Source of the DNA: Gracilibacillus sp. YIM 98692
Lineage (GTDB): Bacteria; Bacillota; Bacilli; Bacillales; Amphibacillaceae
NCBI RefSeq assembly: GCF_010993965.1
Contig: NZ_WIXM01000002.1
Location: 124,001 to 188,000 of the forward strand
DNA: 64,000 bases
Direction: 5' to 3'
The position numbers and the translations under genes were made by a program. The notes below the pieces were generated by a model. That model was not told the DNA's origin and did no database searches. It saw only the letters and a program-made list of their open reading frames with translations. Of the stretch, positions 43,901 through 52,683 are shown piece after piece (positions within the stretch are counted from its first letter, which is position 1; each line of letters opens with the position of its first letter).

Positions 43901-45863
43901 AAAAGAATTGCTAAAGCAAGGATTTAAATCCTCTGGTTGGATTGGTATTGCTTATTTTCTTGCACTTCTATTAATCCTGCCACTTCAAATATTTATGATG
44001 TATACCGAAGACTCTTTGGATAATAGTCGTAATTACAACCATATTGATCATTTATTTGAGGTAAACTCAGAGTTTCAATTGGTATTATTATTTATCATTC
44101 CTGTAATAGCAGGGATTTTCACTTTTCGTTTTATGCAAGTGAAAGGTTCTGCTGACTTTATGGCTAGTTTACCATTAAAACGGGGCAATCTGTTTAATCA
44201 GCAATTCCTGATTGGATATATTTTAATGGTTGTTCCACTGTCGGTTATTACAATCATTTTACTGGTTATGCAAGGAATGATGGATGTTGGATATATATAT
44301 TCCTATGCAGATATAAGTAAATGGCTGCTCATTACCTTTGTTTATCAATCTTTCATTTATGTCTTTACCGTATTGATTGGTGTCTTAACAGGGATTTCAG
44401 CTGTACAGGCTGGGCTAAGCTATATTTTTTTGCTGTTTCCGGCAGGGATTATAGCACTTGTTATTATTAACTTAGAGATGTTATTAAAAGGTTTTTATGT
44501 AGGATTTTTTTGGGAGGAGGAAGTTGCCAAATATTCTCCACTTTTAGACGCTATTCAAATATATGAGGATGATATTTCCTATTTAAGGTTAGGTGTATAT
44601 ATTGTATTAACGATCATTACTTATGTTCTGGCTAAGTTATTTTACCAAATTCGGTACGTAGAATCGGCATCCCAGGCACTGGCTTTTCCTAAACTAAAAC
44701 CAATATTTAAATTCGGTGTCACGTTATGCTTTATGTTATTAGGTGGTGCCTATTTCGGATTGATGCAAAGTAAATTAATTGGATGGATTTTATTTGGCTA
44801 TCTGTTTGGAGCTTTTATTGGCTATTTACTAGCAGAAATGCTTATTCAAAAAACATGGCGAGTTTTCCATTATTGGAAAGGTTTTTTAGCCTATATTGGT
44901 GTATCCTTTATCGTAATATTAACCGTTATATTGGATTTGTACGGATATGAAGGTCGTGTACCAGAAGCAGATCAGATTGAATCAGTATTTATCAATAATG
45001 GAGGGTACAGCTATTATTACCGGGAGGACTTAGAGGAAAGTGATTTACCAACGATAACAGATCGTGAAACGATTCGATATGTTACCACATTACATGAAGT
45101 TTTAGCAGACTCAGACCAAACAGAACTACAACGTAGACGTATATTTAAACCTGATTCTGTGAATATACAATTTATTTACTTTTTAGAAAACGGACAAAAA
45201 CTAAAACGTAAATATTTTGTACCAAGTACAGAGTCAATGCGAGAGTATTTCCAACCTCTTTATGAATCAGAAGGGTATAAGGAGATACAAGAAAGTTGGT
45301 TATTTGAAGAGGAACTTGAAGTGAGTCAAATTAATATCCATGGCTATGAGGATGTAAAAGAAGTGTATGATGATCAACTAATTGAACAGATTACAGAAGC
45401 TATGAAGAAAGATTATCTAACGGCTAGCTTTGATGAATTGAACAAAAATACCTATAGGTCAGCTTCCTTAGAGTTTATTAACTCTCGAGAACAGAAACAT
45501 TACCATATGCCATTGAAACCAAGCTACCAGAATACAATGGAACTATTAGAAAGTAGTGAGTTAGACGATCATGTCATTCTTGAAGTCGAAGATTTAACAA
45601 GAGTTGCTGTCAAACAGGGGTTAAATAACCGAAACGAAATTTACGAGCTGCCAACAATGCCAAAGGAACAGCAAGATAACTGGTTTATAACGGAAGGACA
45701 AGAGGAAATGAAGCAGTTATTGGAGTTAAAGGATAAGGCTGATTATTCTGGAGAATGGACGATAGGACTGTTTGGATCTAATAAACATCGGTTATTGACA
45801 ACCTTCATCGTGACCGATGAACAAATACCTGATTTTGTCAAACAATATTTTGAAGGTCAATAG
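43875..45863 (+). CDS. Large ABC permease with C-terminal extracytoplasmic region
   Basis: 662-residue membrane protein. The first ~365 residues hold about nine predicted helices arranged like an ABC-2-type permease (for example FLALLLILPLQIFMMY, LVLLFIIPVIAGIFTF). From about 365 to the end it is a charged soluble region, beginning after the last helix (FIVILTVILDLYGYEG) and rich in Glu and Tyr, likely outside the cell. Such a permease plus tail is larger than the YtrC/YtrD permeases. Substrate unknown; envelope-stress or peptide-antibiotic export is an inference from the regulator type. Confidence 0.8.
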   Translation: MQSKTSYFKKELLKQGFKSSGWIGIAYFLALLLILPLQIFMMYTEDSLDNSRNYNHIDHLFEVNSEFQLVLLFIIPVIAGIFTFRFMQVKGSADFMASLPLKRGNLFNQQFLIGYILMVVPLSVITIILLVMQGMMDVGYIYSYADISKWLLITFVYQSFIYVFTVLIGVLTGISAVQAGLSYIFLLFPAGIIALVIINLEMLLKGFYVGFFWEEEVAKYSPLLDAIQIYEDDISYLRLGVYIVLTIITYVLAKLFYQIRYVESASQALAFPKLKPIFKFGVTLCFMLLGGAYFGLMQSKLIGWILFGYLFGAFIGYLLAEMLIQKTWRVFHYWKGFLAYIGVSFIVILTVILDLYGYEGRVPEADQIESVFINNGGYSYYYREDLEESDLPTITDRETIRYVTTLHEVLADSDQTELQRRRIFKPDSVNIQFIYFLENGQKLKRKYFVPSTESMREYFQPLYESEGYKEIQESWLFEEELEVSQINIHGYEDVKEVYDDQLIEQITEAMKKDYLTASFDELNKNTYRSASLEFINSREQKHYHMPLKPSYQNTMELLESSELDDHVILEVEDLTRVAVKQGLNNRNEIYELPTMPKEQQDNWFITEGQEEMKQLLELKDKADYSGEWTIGLFGSNKHRLLTTFIVTDEQIPDFVKQYFEGQ

Positions 45864-45875
45864 GGGATGTGAGAT

Positions 45876-46445
45876 ATGTATGAAGTAATGGAAAGAAAGG
45901 AATCGAGTATTTGTTTGGAAGATATCTTTTTAAAGTATAAAGATATGATGTATTATAAAGCAAAAGATATATTGCATGATCCCCAACTAGCTGAAGATGC
46001 AGTACAAGAAGCTTTTATAAAAATGTACCGAAGAGGTATTCAGGTCGAAAATCTAAATAAAATACCGGCATGGTTAAAAACAGTGATTACCAGAACTGCA
46101 ATTGATATGCTGCGAAAAGAGCAACGTTCTCATGCTATCTTACTACAGGAAGATATCTATTTAGAGGAGCTGATGATTTGCTCAGCGTACTCAGTGGATG
46201 AAAAGGTGGATTATCAAGCAACGGTTAAAGAGATAACTGGCTGTATTGGAAAATGCAGCAGTAAAATTAAACAGGTTTTTTATTTGAAATTTGTAAAAGG
46301 TTATAAAGTTCATGAAATTGCAGAAGCGCTTCACATTTCACACGCAGCGGTAAAAACTAGATTGTTTCGGGCAAGGCAAATACTAAAACAGCAATATCAG
46401 ATAAACGTTGAAAAAAAATCAGAACAAGTAAAACCAGGAGCATAA
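45876..46445 (+). CDS. ECF-type RNA polymerase sigma factor
   Basis: 189-residue sigma-70 family protein. Region 2 is at about 20-85 (YKAKDILHDPQLAEDAVQEA, IPAWLKTVITRTAIDMLRKE) and region 4 at about 120-175 (VFYLKFVKGYKVHEIAEALH, ISHAAVKTRLFRARQ). No anti-sigma gene is adjacent. It follows the permease by 12 bases and is probably cotranscribed with it, which ties a sigma factor to the GntR/ABC module. ATG at 45876 after GGGGATGTGAGAT. Confidence 0.88.
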   Translation: MYEVMERKESSICLEDIFLKYKDMMYYKAKDILHDPQLAEDAVQEAFIKMYRRGIQVENLNKIPAWLKTVITRTAIDMLRKEQRSHAILLQEDIYLEELMICSAYSVDEKVDYQATVKEITGCIGKCSSKIKQVFYLKFVKGYKVHEIAEALHISHAAVKTRLFRARQILKQQYQINVEKKSEQVKPGA

Positions 46446-46465
46446 AAAGTTTCTGGTTTTTTCTT
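46431..46465 (+). terminator. Terminator overlapping the sigma-factor stop
   Basis: AAACCAG/CTGGTTT stem followed by TTTCTTTT. Confidence 0.6.
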
Positions 46466-46521
46466 TTGCTAATTAAGTATATAATGGGGGAAGATATAAA
46501 GTATTTTAAAGGATGTCGGAT

Positions 46522-46779
46522 ATGAGTTTCATTATTTATGTTGTCCTTCCATGGATATTTTTATGTGTATTTTTAGTTGGTGCTATATTAAGCTTGTGGA
46601 AGAGGCTTCCATATATGTGGGGGTTCTTAAGTTGTATGATAGGTGTCGTGATATATTTAGTTGGAAATGAATTAGTGGGTGGTTTTAATGGGATGAGCCT
46701 AAGTTTAATTGGAGCACTCCCATTTACTATTGGTTTGTTTATCTTGTTTTTCTTATTTATCGGCAATAAATTTCAGTAA
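46522..46779 (+). CDS. Small membrane protein of unknown function
   Basis: 85-residue hydrophobic protein with three predicted helices (SFIIYVVLPWIFLCVFLVG; MWGFLSCMIGVVIYLVGNE; LIGALPFTIGLFILFFLFIG). Family not recognised. ATG at 46522 has AAAGGATG about eight bases upstream; an ATG three codons earlier is possible. Confidence 0.65.
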   Translation: MSFIIYVVLPWIFLCVFLVGAILSLWKRLPYMWGFLSCMIGVVIYLVGNELVGGFNGMSLSLIGALPFTIGLFILFFLFIGNKFQ

Positions 46780-46861
46780 ATCATCCAATATTTACTCCGA
46801 TTAATGGACGAAAGGATAAACATAATAAGAAGGTATTCCATTTTAATTGGAGGGATATTGA

Positions 46862-46969
46862 ATGAGAAGACGTAATGCTTGGCTACCAGCACTAGCATCA
46901 ATTGGAATCGGTGCTTACTGCTATTATCAAATGCGCCGAGGTAACAACAACCCATTTAACATGCGTTAA
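46862..46969 (+). CDS. 35-residue membrane microprotein, DUF3918/YrzQ-like
   Basis: Short gene: MRRRNAWLPALASIGIGAYC, a basic N-terminus, one hydrophobic segment (LPALASIGIGAYCYY) and a basic tail QMRRGNNNPFNMR. GGAGGGATATTG lies at ideal spacing before ATG 46862, and a terminator follows at once. The pattern resembles the tiny DUF3918 (YrzQ) proteins of Bacillaceae; function unknown. Confidence 0.7.
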   Translation: MRRRNAWLPALASIGIGAYCYYQMRRGNNNPFNMR

Positions 46970-46982
46970 CAATAAAAATGAG

Positions 46983-47013
46983 AAGAGCTGTCTTTTGGGA
47001 CAGCTCTTTTTTA
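46983..47013 (+). terminator. Intrinsic terminator after the microprotein
   Basis: AAGAGCTGTC/GACAGCTCTT stem followed by TTTT. Confidence 0.85.
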
Positions 47014-47096
47014 TAGTGATTAGGCGTATATTAGATTGTTTATTTTTTCTTTGCTATAATAATGGATGATTAAAATTTAAGGTAGAAAGGATTTTG

Positions 47097-48143
47097 ATGA
47101 TGGGGAAGAGTCGTTATATTGGATATGTAGGTACATATACGAAGAAAGAAAGCAAAGGTGTTTATCGATTTGAATTAGACTTAGATGAAAAAAAATTACG
47201 TAATGTAGAACTAGCAGCAGAACTGGATAATCCGACATATCTTACGGTGAACCAAGATAACTCATTATTATATGCTGTTTCTAAAGAAGGGGAAGAGGGG
47301 GGATTAACTTCTTTTCGTTTAGATCAACAAACTGGAGACTTACATCAATTAAATAGTCAAGCCTCCCCTGGATCTGCCCCTTGCCACGTTAGTGTAAGAA
47401 GTGATGATAAACTTGTTGTTTCAGCGAATTATCATACAAAACAAGCAGAGGCTTATCTTACCAATGAAGATGGCTCGTTACAGCCTGCTAAACCAGTAAT
47501 CCATGAAGGATCTGGTCCGCACGAACGTCAAGAAAAGCCTCATTTGCATTACGCTGGTTTTACCCCAGATGAAAAATATGTAATAGTAGTCGACTTAGGA
47601 AGTGATACTATTACAACATATCAACCTAATGATGGACAACTTGAACAAGTAAGTATCTGGAATGCAAAACCAGGAAGCGGGCCAAGACATATTGTGTTCC
47701 ATCCAAATGGAGAGTATGCTTATGTAATGACAGAATTAAGTAATGAAGTGATTGTGTTACAATATAAAGAAAATGGTACTTTTGAGGATGTACAATATAT
47801 TTCAACTATTCCGGAAGATTTTACGGAAAATAATCAAGGTAGTGCCATTCATATCTCTTCAGATGGAAAGTTTGTTTATGCTGGAAATCGTGGTCATGAC
47901 TCGATTGCAATATTCAAGGTACTGGAAGACTATACTGTTCAATTTGTAGACTGGACAAAGACAGAAGGGGATTGGCCTAGAGATTTTGTATTAGATCCGA
48001 CGGAACAATTTGTGATTGCCTCCAATCAAAACTCTAACACTTTAGTATTGTTTGAGAGAAATCACCAAGACGGTACTTTAAGTTTATTACAAAAAGATGT
48101 ATACACACCAGAGCCAGTGTGTGTCAAATTTTTGACAAAATAA
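47097..48143 (+). CDS. pgl: Lactonase family protein (6-phosphogluconolactonase type)
   Basis: 348-residue seven-bladed beta-propeller of the YkgB/Pgl family, which hydrolyses 6-phosphogluconolactone in the pentose phosphate pathway. The N-terminal YIGYVGTYTKKESKGVYRF, SPGSAPCHVSV, HEGSGPHERQEKPHLHYAGF, GSGPRHIVFHPNG and IPEDFTENNQGSAIHISSDG are typical. ATG at 47097 after GTAGAAAGGATTTTG. Confidence 0.88.
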   Translation: MMGKSRYIGYVGTYTKKESKGVYRFELDLDEKKLRNVELAAELDNPTYLTVNQDNSLLYAVSKEGEEGGLTSFRLDQQTGDLHQLNSQASPGSAPCHVSVRSDDKLVVSANYHTKQAEAYLTNEDGSLQPAKPVIHEGSGPHERQEKPHLHYAGFTPDEKYVIVVDLGSDTITTYQPNDGQLEQVSIWNAKPGSGPRHIVFHPNGEYAYVMTELSNEVIVLQYKENGTFEDVQYISTIPEDFTENNQGSAIHISSDGKFVYAGNRGHDSIAIFKVLEDYTVQFVDWTKTEGDWPRDFVLDPTEQFVIASNQNSNTLVLFERNHQDGTLSLLQKDVYTPEPVCVKFLTK

Positions 48144-48166
48144 AGGGGAAAATTTAACAAAGAAAC

Positions 48167-48213
48167 AGAGCTGTCCCATACAATTACTTTTAATTTTTGG
48201 GACAGCTCTTTGT
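48167..48213. terminator. Terminator between pgl and the Cys-pair protein
   Basis: Perfect 12-bp stem AGAGCTGTCCCA/TGGGACAGCTCT. Confidence 0.85.
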
Positions 48214-48218
48214 TTGAT

Positions 48219-48395
48219 TTATTCTAATGTGCGGTTGTTTTGATCCATTTCCGTTAAATCTGGTGTTGCGCTTTCTTCAAATTTAGAAACAAATCCATCA
48301 CCATTACAAATCGTGCAAGTATAGTGCCATTCTTCATCATCCATTAATAATCCTGATCCTTCACAGGCTTTACACTTCATTTCTTGTGAACCCAT
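48219..48395 (-). CDS. Small zinc-finger-like protein with two CxxCxGxG motifs
   Basis: 58-residue protein with CKACEGSG and CTICNGDG separated by 12 residues, a DnaJ-like zinc-binding half-finger, then an acidic tail (SATPDLTEMDQNNRTLE). ATG at 48395 follows GAAAGGGAGTTAAG. Its stop is next to the pgl terminator. It is 21 bases downstream of the aconitase gene and could be translated from the same message. No specific function can be assigned. Confidence 0.7.
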   Translation of the reverse strand: MGSQEMKCKACEGSGLLMDDEEWHYTCTICNGDGFVSKFEESATPDLTEMDQNNRTLE

Positions 48396-48416
48396 CTTAA
48401 CTCCCTTTCTCTTATA

Positions 48417-50360
48417 TTAATTGGTCGATTTATTTTTAATCCAGTTTATGACGCCGCCTTGTAAAATAATATCAACATGTCTAGATGTTAAATCATGTTG
48501 AACCGAAATGGTTTCCTTACTATCTTTTACGGATATATCAAAAGTATGATGTTTTTTTATTTTTTCATGAATATTTTCAAATTGTAGAACAGCACCATCT
48601 TTTATTTTTTTATAATCGTTCTCATCACTAAAGCGAAGTGGTAAAATACCAAAATTGATTAAGTTTTGTAAATGTATACGAGCAAAATCTTTCACCAGGA
48701 CAACCTTTAATCCAAGATATCTCGGAGCGAGAGCGGCATGCTCACGGCTAGAACCTTGTCCATAATTCACGCCAGCCACCAACGCATGTCCGCCATCATC
48801 TCGTGCCTTCATCGCATTTTCATAATAGTTGTCATCAACGATTTCAAAGGCAAATGTACTGATTTTTTGAATATTACTTCTATATGGTAAAACACGTGAC
48901 CCGCCAGCTAGAATTTCATCAGTCGAAATGTTATCCCCCATTTTCAACAGTACGGGAACCTCAAAATTATTCTCAATAGGGGTGAAATCAGGTATTGTTG
49001 TAATATTTGGTCCTTTTTCTAATGTTAACTCCTTGGCTGATTTTTCAGGAGGTGCTTCTAGCATCCCGTTATCACTAAAGTTTGTTGGCTCTTTCATTTT
49101 CGGATATCTAATATCTAATGTTCTAGGGTCTGTGATAACTCCATGTAGAGCTGAAGCAGCTGCTGTTTCGGGACTACATAAGAAAACACTATCTTCCTTC
49201 GTCCCGGACCTCCCTGGGAAGTTACGGGGTGTAGTACGCAAACTGTTTTTACCTGTGGCAGGTGCTTGACCCATTCCAATACAACCATTACAGCCTGCTT
49301 GATGCATTCTAGCACCAGATGATAGAAGATTAGCGATATGACCATTTTCCACTAACTGCTCTAGCAGCTGTCTAGAAGTTGGATTAATATCAAACGAAGT
49401 ACCTGGTGCTACTTGTTTCCCTTTCACTATTTCACTGGCAATAGCAAAATCTCGGTATCCCGGGTTAGCTGAAGATCCGATATAAGATTGGTAAATAGGA
49501 TCACCTGCTAGTTCTTTCACTGGAACAACGTTATCTGGACTGGAAGGCTTAGCAATGAGCGGTTCTATCTCAGAAAGATCCAATTCTTCATGAAGATCAT
49601 AATCAGCCCCTCTGTCCGCTTTTAAGTCCATCCAATCATTTGCTCTTCCTTGTTGTTTTAGAAACGATTTAATCACTCTATCTGATGGAAATACAGTAGC
49701 AGTTGCTCCTAATTCTGCCCCCATATTGGCAATGACATGACGATCCATAGCTGATAAAGAATCGAGTCCAGGTCCATAATATTCAATAATCTTGCCAACT
49801 CCACCTTTCACACTATGTCGTCTCAGCATTTCAAGAATAACGTCTTTTGCACTAACCCAATCGGGTATTTTACCAGTAAGCTTTACTCCCATTACCTGTG
49901 GCATTTTAATATAATAGGGTTCACCAGCAATTGCCATGGCGACATCAATACCGCCAGCCCCCATGGCTAACATGCCCATACACCCATTTGCACATGTGTG
50001 ACTATCTGATCCTAGTAGTGTTTGACCAGGTTTAGCTAATCGCTGCATGTGGACAGGGTGACTAACACCATTACCTGGTCTGCTGTAATAGATGCCGAAC
50101 TTCTGTGCAGCACTTCTTAAAAATAAATGGTCATCTGCATTGCGGAAATCCTCTTGAATTAAGTTATGATCCACATATTGAGCGGAAGCTTCTGTTTTTG
50201 CTTTGTCTAACTCCATTGCTTCTAGTTCGAGCATTACCATTGTACCTGTTGCATCCTGTGTCAGTGTCTGATCGATCTTTAATCCAATTTCTTCACCTGG
50301 AGTCATTTCTCCTGATACTAAATGTTTTTCGATCAGTTTTTGTGAAACATTTTTTTTCAT
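48417..50360 (-). CDS. Aconitate hydratase, short (Aquifex-type) form
   Basis: 647-residue aconitase/IPMI-superfamily enzyme with fused swivel domain. Fe-S ligand regions are LGSDSHTCANGCMGM and AGCNGCIGMGQAP; the substrate Arg/Ser region is NYGQGSSREHAALAP. The length fits the Aquifex-type putative aconitases (about 640-660) rather than the ~900-residue CitB of B. subtilis. It could isomerise citrate/isocitrate or a related acid; the surrounding genes do not decide. ATG at 50360 follows AGGAGGGTACCG with an offset start. Confidence 0.85.
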   Translation of the reverse strand: MKKNVSQKLIEKHLVSGEMTPGEEIGLKIDQTLTQDATGTMVMLELEAMELDKAKTEASAQYVDHNLIQEDFRNADDHLFLRSAAQKFGIYYSRPGNGVSHPVHMQRLAKPGQTLLGSDSHTCANGCMGMLAMGAGGIDVAMAIAGEPYYIKMPQVMGVKLTGKIPDWVSAKDVILEMLRRHSVKGGVGKIIEYYGPGLDSLSAMDRHVIANMGAELGATATVFPSDRVIKSFLKQQGRANDWMDLKADRGADYDLHEELDLSEIEPLIAKPSSPDNVVPVKELAGDPIYQSYIGSSANPGYRDFAIASEIVKGKQVAPGTSFDINPTSRQLLEQLVENGHIANLLSSGARMHQAGCNGCIGMGQAPATGKNSLRTTPRNFPGRSGTKEDSVFLCSPETAAASALHGVITDPRTLDIRYPKMKEPTNFSDNGMLEAPPEKSAKELTLEKGPNITTIPDFTPIENNFEVPVLLKMGDNISTDEILAGGSRVLPYRSNIQKISTFAFEIVDDNYYENAMKARDDGGHALVAGVNYGQGSSREHAALAPRYLGLKVVLVKDFARIHLQNLINFGILPLRFSDENDYKKIKDGAVLQFENIHEKIKKHHTFDISVKDSKETISVQHDLTSRHVDIILQGGVINWIKNKSTN

Positions 50361-50561
50361 TTACACGGTACCCTCCTATATTTTCAACAAGTGAAGTACG
50401 ACTATTAGACAACGTATAGCATATGCTTTTTTATTAATATTACACATTTTTGGGTTATTCAAACTAAAAAAGGGTTAAATTCAAATGTTGAATTAAGGTA
50501 AAAGAAGAACTTGTTTCATACTTATGTAACATGCCAATAAATATTATAAAGGCAAATAAAA

Positions 50562-50592
50562 AACAGCTCTTCATAAATGAAGAACTGTTCTT
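50562..50592 (-). terminator. Intrinsic terminator of htpG
   Basis: On the minus strand AACAGTTCTTCA/TGAAGAGCTGTT with a 4-base loop, then TTTTATTT. Confidence 0.85.
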
Positions 50593-50607
50593 TTATCATA
50601 TATTATT

Positions 50608-52488
50608 TTATACCATTACTTTACACATATCGTTGGTAAGGGCGACAGGGTCTTCTACAGGGAGCCCTTCGATTAGTAAAGCTTGGTTATATAGAATGTT
50701 GGTATATAGCGTTACTTTTTCTTTATCATTTCCATGAGCTTCTACTAAAGCTTTAAAGATATCATGCTTATTGTTGATTTCCAATACTTTATTCGCCTCA
50801 ATGTTTTGATTATCAGGCATTTGTTTTAATATTTTTTCCATTTCAATGGAAACATCTCCCTCAGCCGATAGGCAAACAGGGTGTGATTTTAAACGTGTGG
50901 AAAGCTTCACGTCTTTCACTTTGTTACCTAGTATTTCTTTCATTTCCGCTAGTAAATCTTTATGTTCTTCTTTTTGCTTTTCTGCTTCTTGTTTAGTTTC
51001 TTCATCTTCTAAATCAAGATCTCCACTAGAAACAGATTTAAATTCTTTGCCATCATAGTTCATCAACATTTTAATCGCAAATTCGTCAACTTCATCAGTG
51101 AAGTATAAGATTTCATACCCTTTATCCTTTACAAGTTCAGTCTGAGGCAGTTTCTCAATACGATCATGTGACTCTCCAGTTGCGTAATAGATGTGTTCTT
51201 GATCTTCTGGCATACGATCTACGTATTCTTTCAAGCTTACTAACTTTTCCTCACTGGAAGAATAGAACAGAAGTAAGTCTTTTAATTTATCTTTATTTGC
51301 TCCAAAGTCACTGTAAACACCGTATTTAATTTGACGACCAAATGCATCATAAAATTTCTCATATTTTTCACGATCATTTTTAAGTAAGCTTTGTAAATGG
51401 TTTTTGACTTTTTTCTCGATATTTTTCGCAATAAGCTTTACTTGACGATCTTGTTGTAATATTTCTCGTGAAATATTAAGAGATAAATCTTCTGAATCCA
51501 CGATACCGCGAATAAAGCTAAAGTGATCTGGTAATAGATCTGCACATTTCTCCATGATTAAGACACCATTCGAGTATAGCTCTAACCCTTTTTCAAAATC
51601 TTGAGAGTAGTAATTAAACGGTAATTGTTCTGGTATATAAAGAATGGATTGAAAGCGTACCATACCATCTACACTAATATGCAAGTGGCTCAATGGTTGA
51701 TCAAATCCAAAATGCTTTTCTTGATAAAAAGATTGATAATCTTCATCTGTAAGCTCTTGTTTATTTTTGCGCCAAATAGGCACCATGCTGTTAATCGTTT
51801 TTTCTTCTGTAACTTCCTCTAATGTATCGTCATCATCACTTTTTGGACGTTGTTCTGTTACATCCATTTTAATTGGATAACGTATAAAGTCAGAGTATTT
51901 CTTAATGATGGATTGAAGTTTATGCTCTTCTAAAAATTCATCGTAGTTTTCTTCTTCTGCATTTTCTTTTAATTGAATGACAATTTCTGTACCTACATCT
52001 TGTTTATTGAAAGATTCAATGGTATAACCTTCTTCCCCATCTGATTCCCATTTAAATCCTTCATCATTATATAAAGATCGTGTGTAGACTGTTACTTTAT
52101 CTGCAACCATAAAAGAAGAATAAAAACCAACACCAAATTGACCAATAATCTCTTGTCCATCTTTCATTTCCACTTCATTTTTAAAGTCTAATGATCCACT
52201 TTTCGCAATCGTTCCAAGATTCTTTTCTAATTCTTCTTGAGTCATCCCAATTCCAGTATCTTTTACAGTTAAGGTACGCTGGTCCTTGTCTGCTTCAATT
52301 CGAATATAGTAATCATCTTGGTTGAAAGAAATATTGTCATCAGTGAGAGCTTTGTAATAAATTTTATCAATGGCATCACTAGCATTTGAAATTAATTCAC
52401 GTAAGAATATTTCTTTTTGAGAATAGATAGAATGAACCATCATTTCTAATAAACGCTTTGATTCCGCTTGAAATTGCTTCTTCTCCAT
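50608..52488 (-). CDS. htpG: HSP90 chaperone HtpG
   Basis: 626-residue cytoplasmic ATP-dependent chaperone. The GHKL ATPase motifs are [41 protein letters not shown] and GTEIVIQLK; middle and dimerisation domains follow at normal length. ATG at 52488 after AAGGAGGAAAAAGACA. The promoter carries a perfect CIRCE operator, so HrcA control is expected, unlike B. subtilis htpG, which is not in the HrcA regulon. Confidence 0.97.
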   Translation of the reverse strand: MEKKQFQAESKRLLEMMVHSIYSQKEIFLRELISNASDAIDKIYYKALTDDNISFNQDDYYIRIEADKDQRTLTVKDTGIGMTQEELEKNLGTIAKSGSLDFKNEVEMKDGQEIIGQFGVGFYSSFMVADKVTVYTRSLYNDEGFKWESDGEEGYTIESFNKQDVGTEIVIQLKENAEEENYDEFLEEHKLQSIIKKYSDFIRYPIKMDVTEQRPKSDDDDTLEEVTEEKTINSMVPIWRKNKQELTDEDYQSFYQEKHFGFDQPLSHLHISVDGMVRFQSILYIPEQLPFNYYSQDFEKGLELYSNGVLIMEKCADLLPDHFSFIRGIVDSEDLSLNISREILQQDRQVKLIAKNIEKKVKNHLQSLLKNDREKYEKFYDAFGRQIKYGVYSDFGANKDKLKDLLLFYSSSEEKLVSLKEYVDRMPEDQEHIYYATGESHDRIEKLPQTELVKDKGYEILYFTDEVDEFAIKMLMNYDGKEFKSVSSGDLDLEDEETKQEAEKQKEEHKDLLAEMKEILGNKVKDVKLSTRLKSHPVCLSAEGDVSIEMEKILKQMPDNQNIEANKVLEINNKHDIFKALVEAHGNDKEKVTLYTNILYNQALLIEGLPVEDPVALTNDMCKVMV

Positions 52489-52522
52489 TGTCTTTTTCCT
52501 CCTTGAAAGTATGGTATGTATA

Positions 52523-52549
52523 TTAGCACTCCCTTTGTATGAGTGCTAA
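52523..52549. promoter_or_regulatory. CIRCE (HrcA operator) of htpG
   Basis: TTAGCACTC, nine bases, GAGTGCTAA: an exact match to the CIRCE consensus, between the promoter and the htpG binding site. Confidence 0.93.
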
Positions 52550-52556
52550 CATACAA

Positions 52557-52585
52557 TAATTATCATAATCAATATAGCCTGTCAA
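52557..52585 (-). promoter_or_regulatory. SigA promoter of htpG
   Basis: On the minus strand TTGACA, 17-base spacer, TAATTA; CIRCE begins eight bases downstream of the -10 box, over the expected start point. Confidence 0.7.
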
Positions 52586-52683
52586 GTAATAGGAATACTC
52601 TCTAATGGGAATCAAACGAATGACGAGCGTTTCCTCATCATACATATAATCAAGTAGACAAAAAAGAGGGGGGAGGCGCCATA

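Noticed and set aside
48417-50360. Second LeuC-like isopropylmalate isomerase
   Set aside because: It has a fused swivel domain and the length of Aquifex-type aconitases; leuC and leuD are already present in the leu operon.
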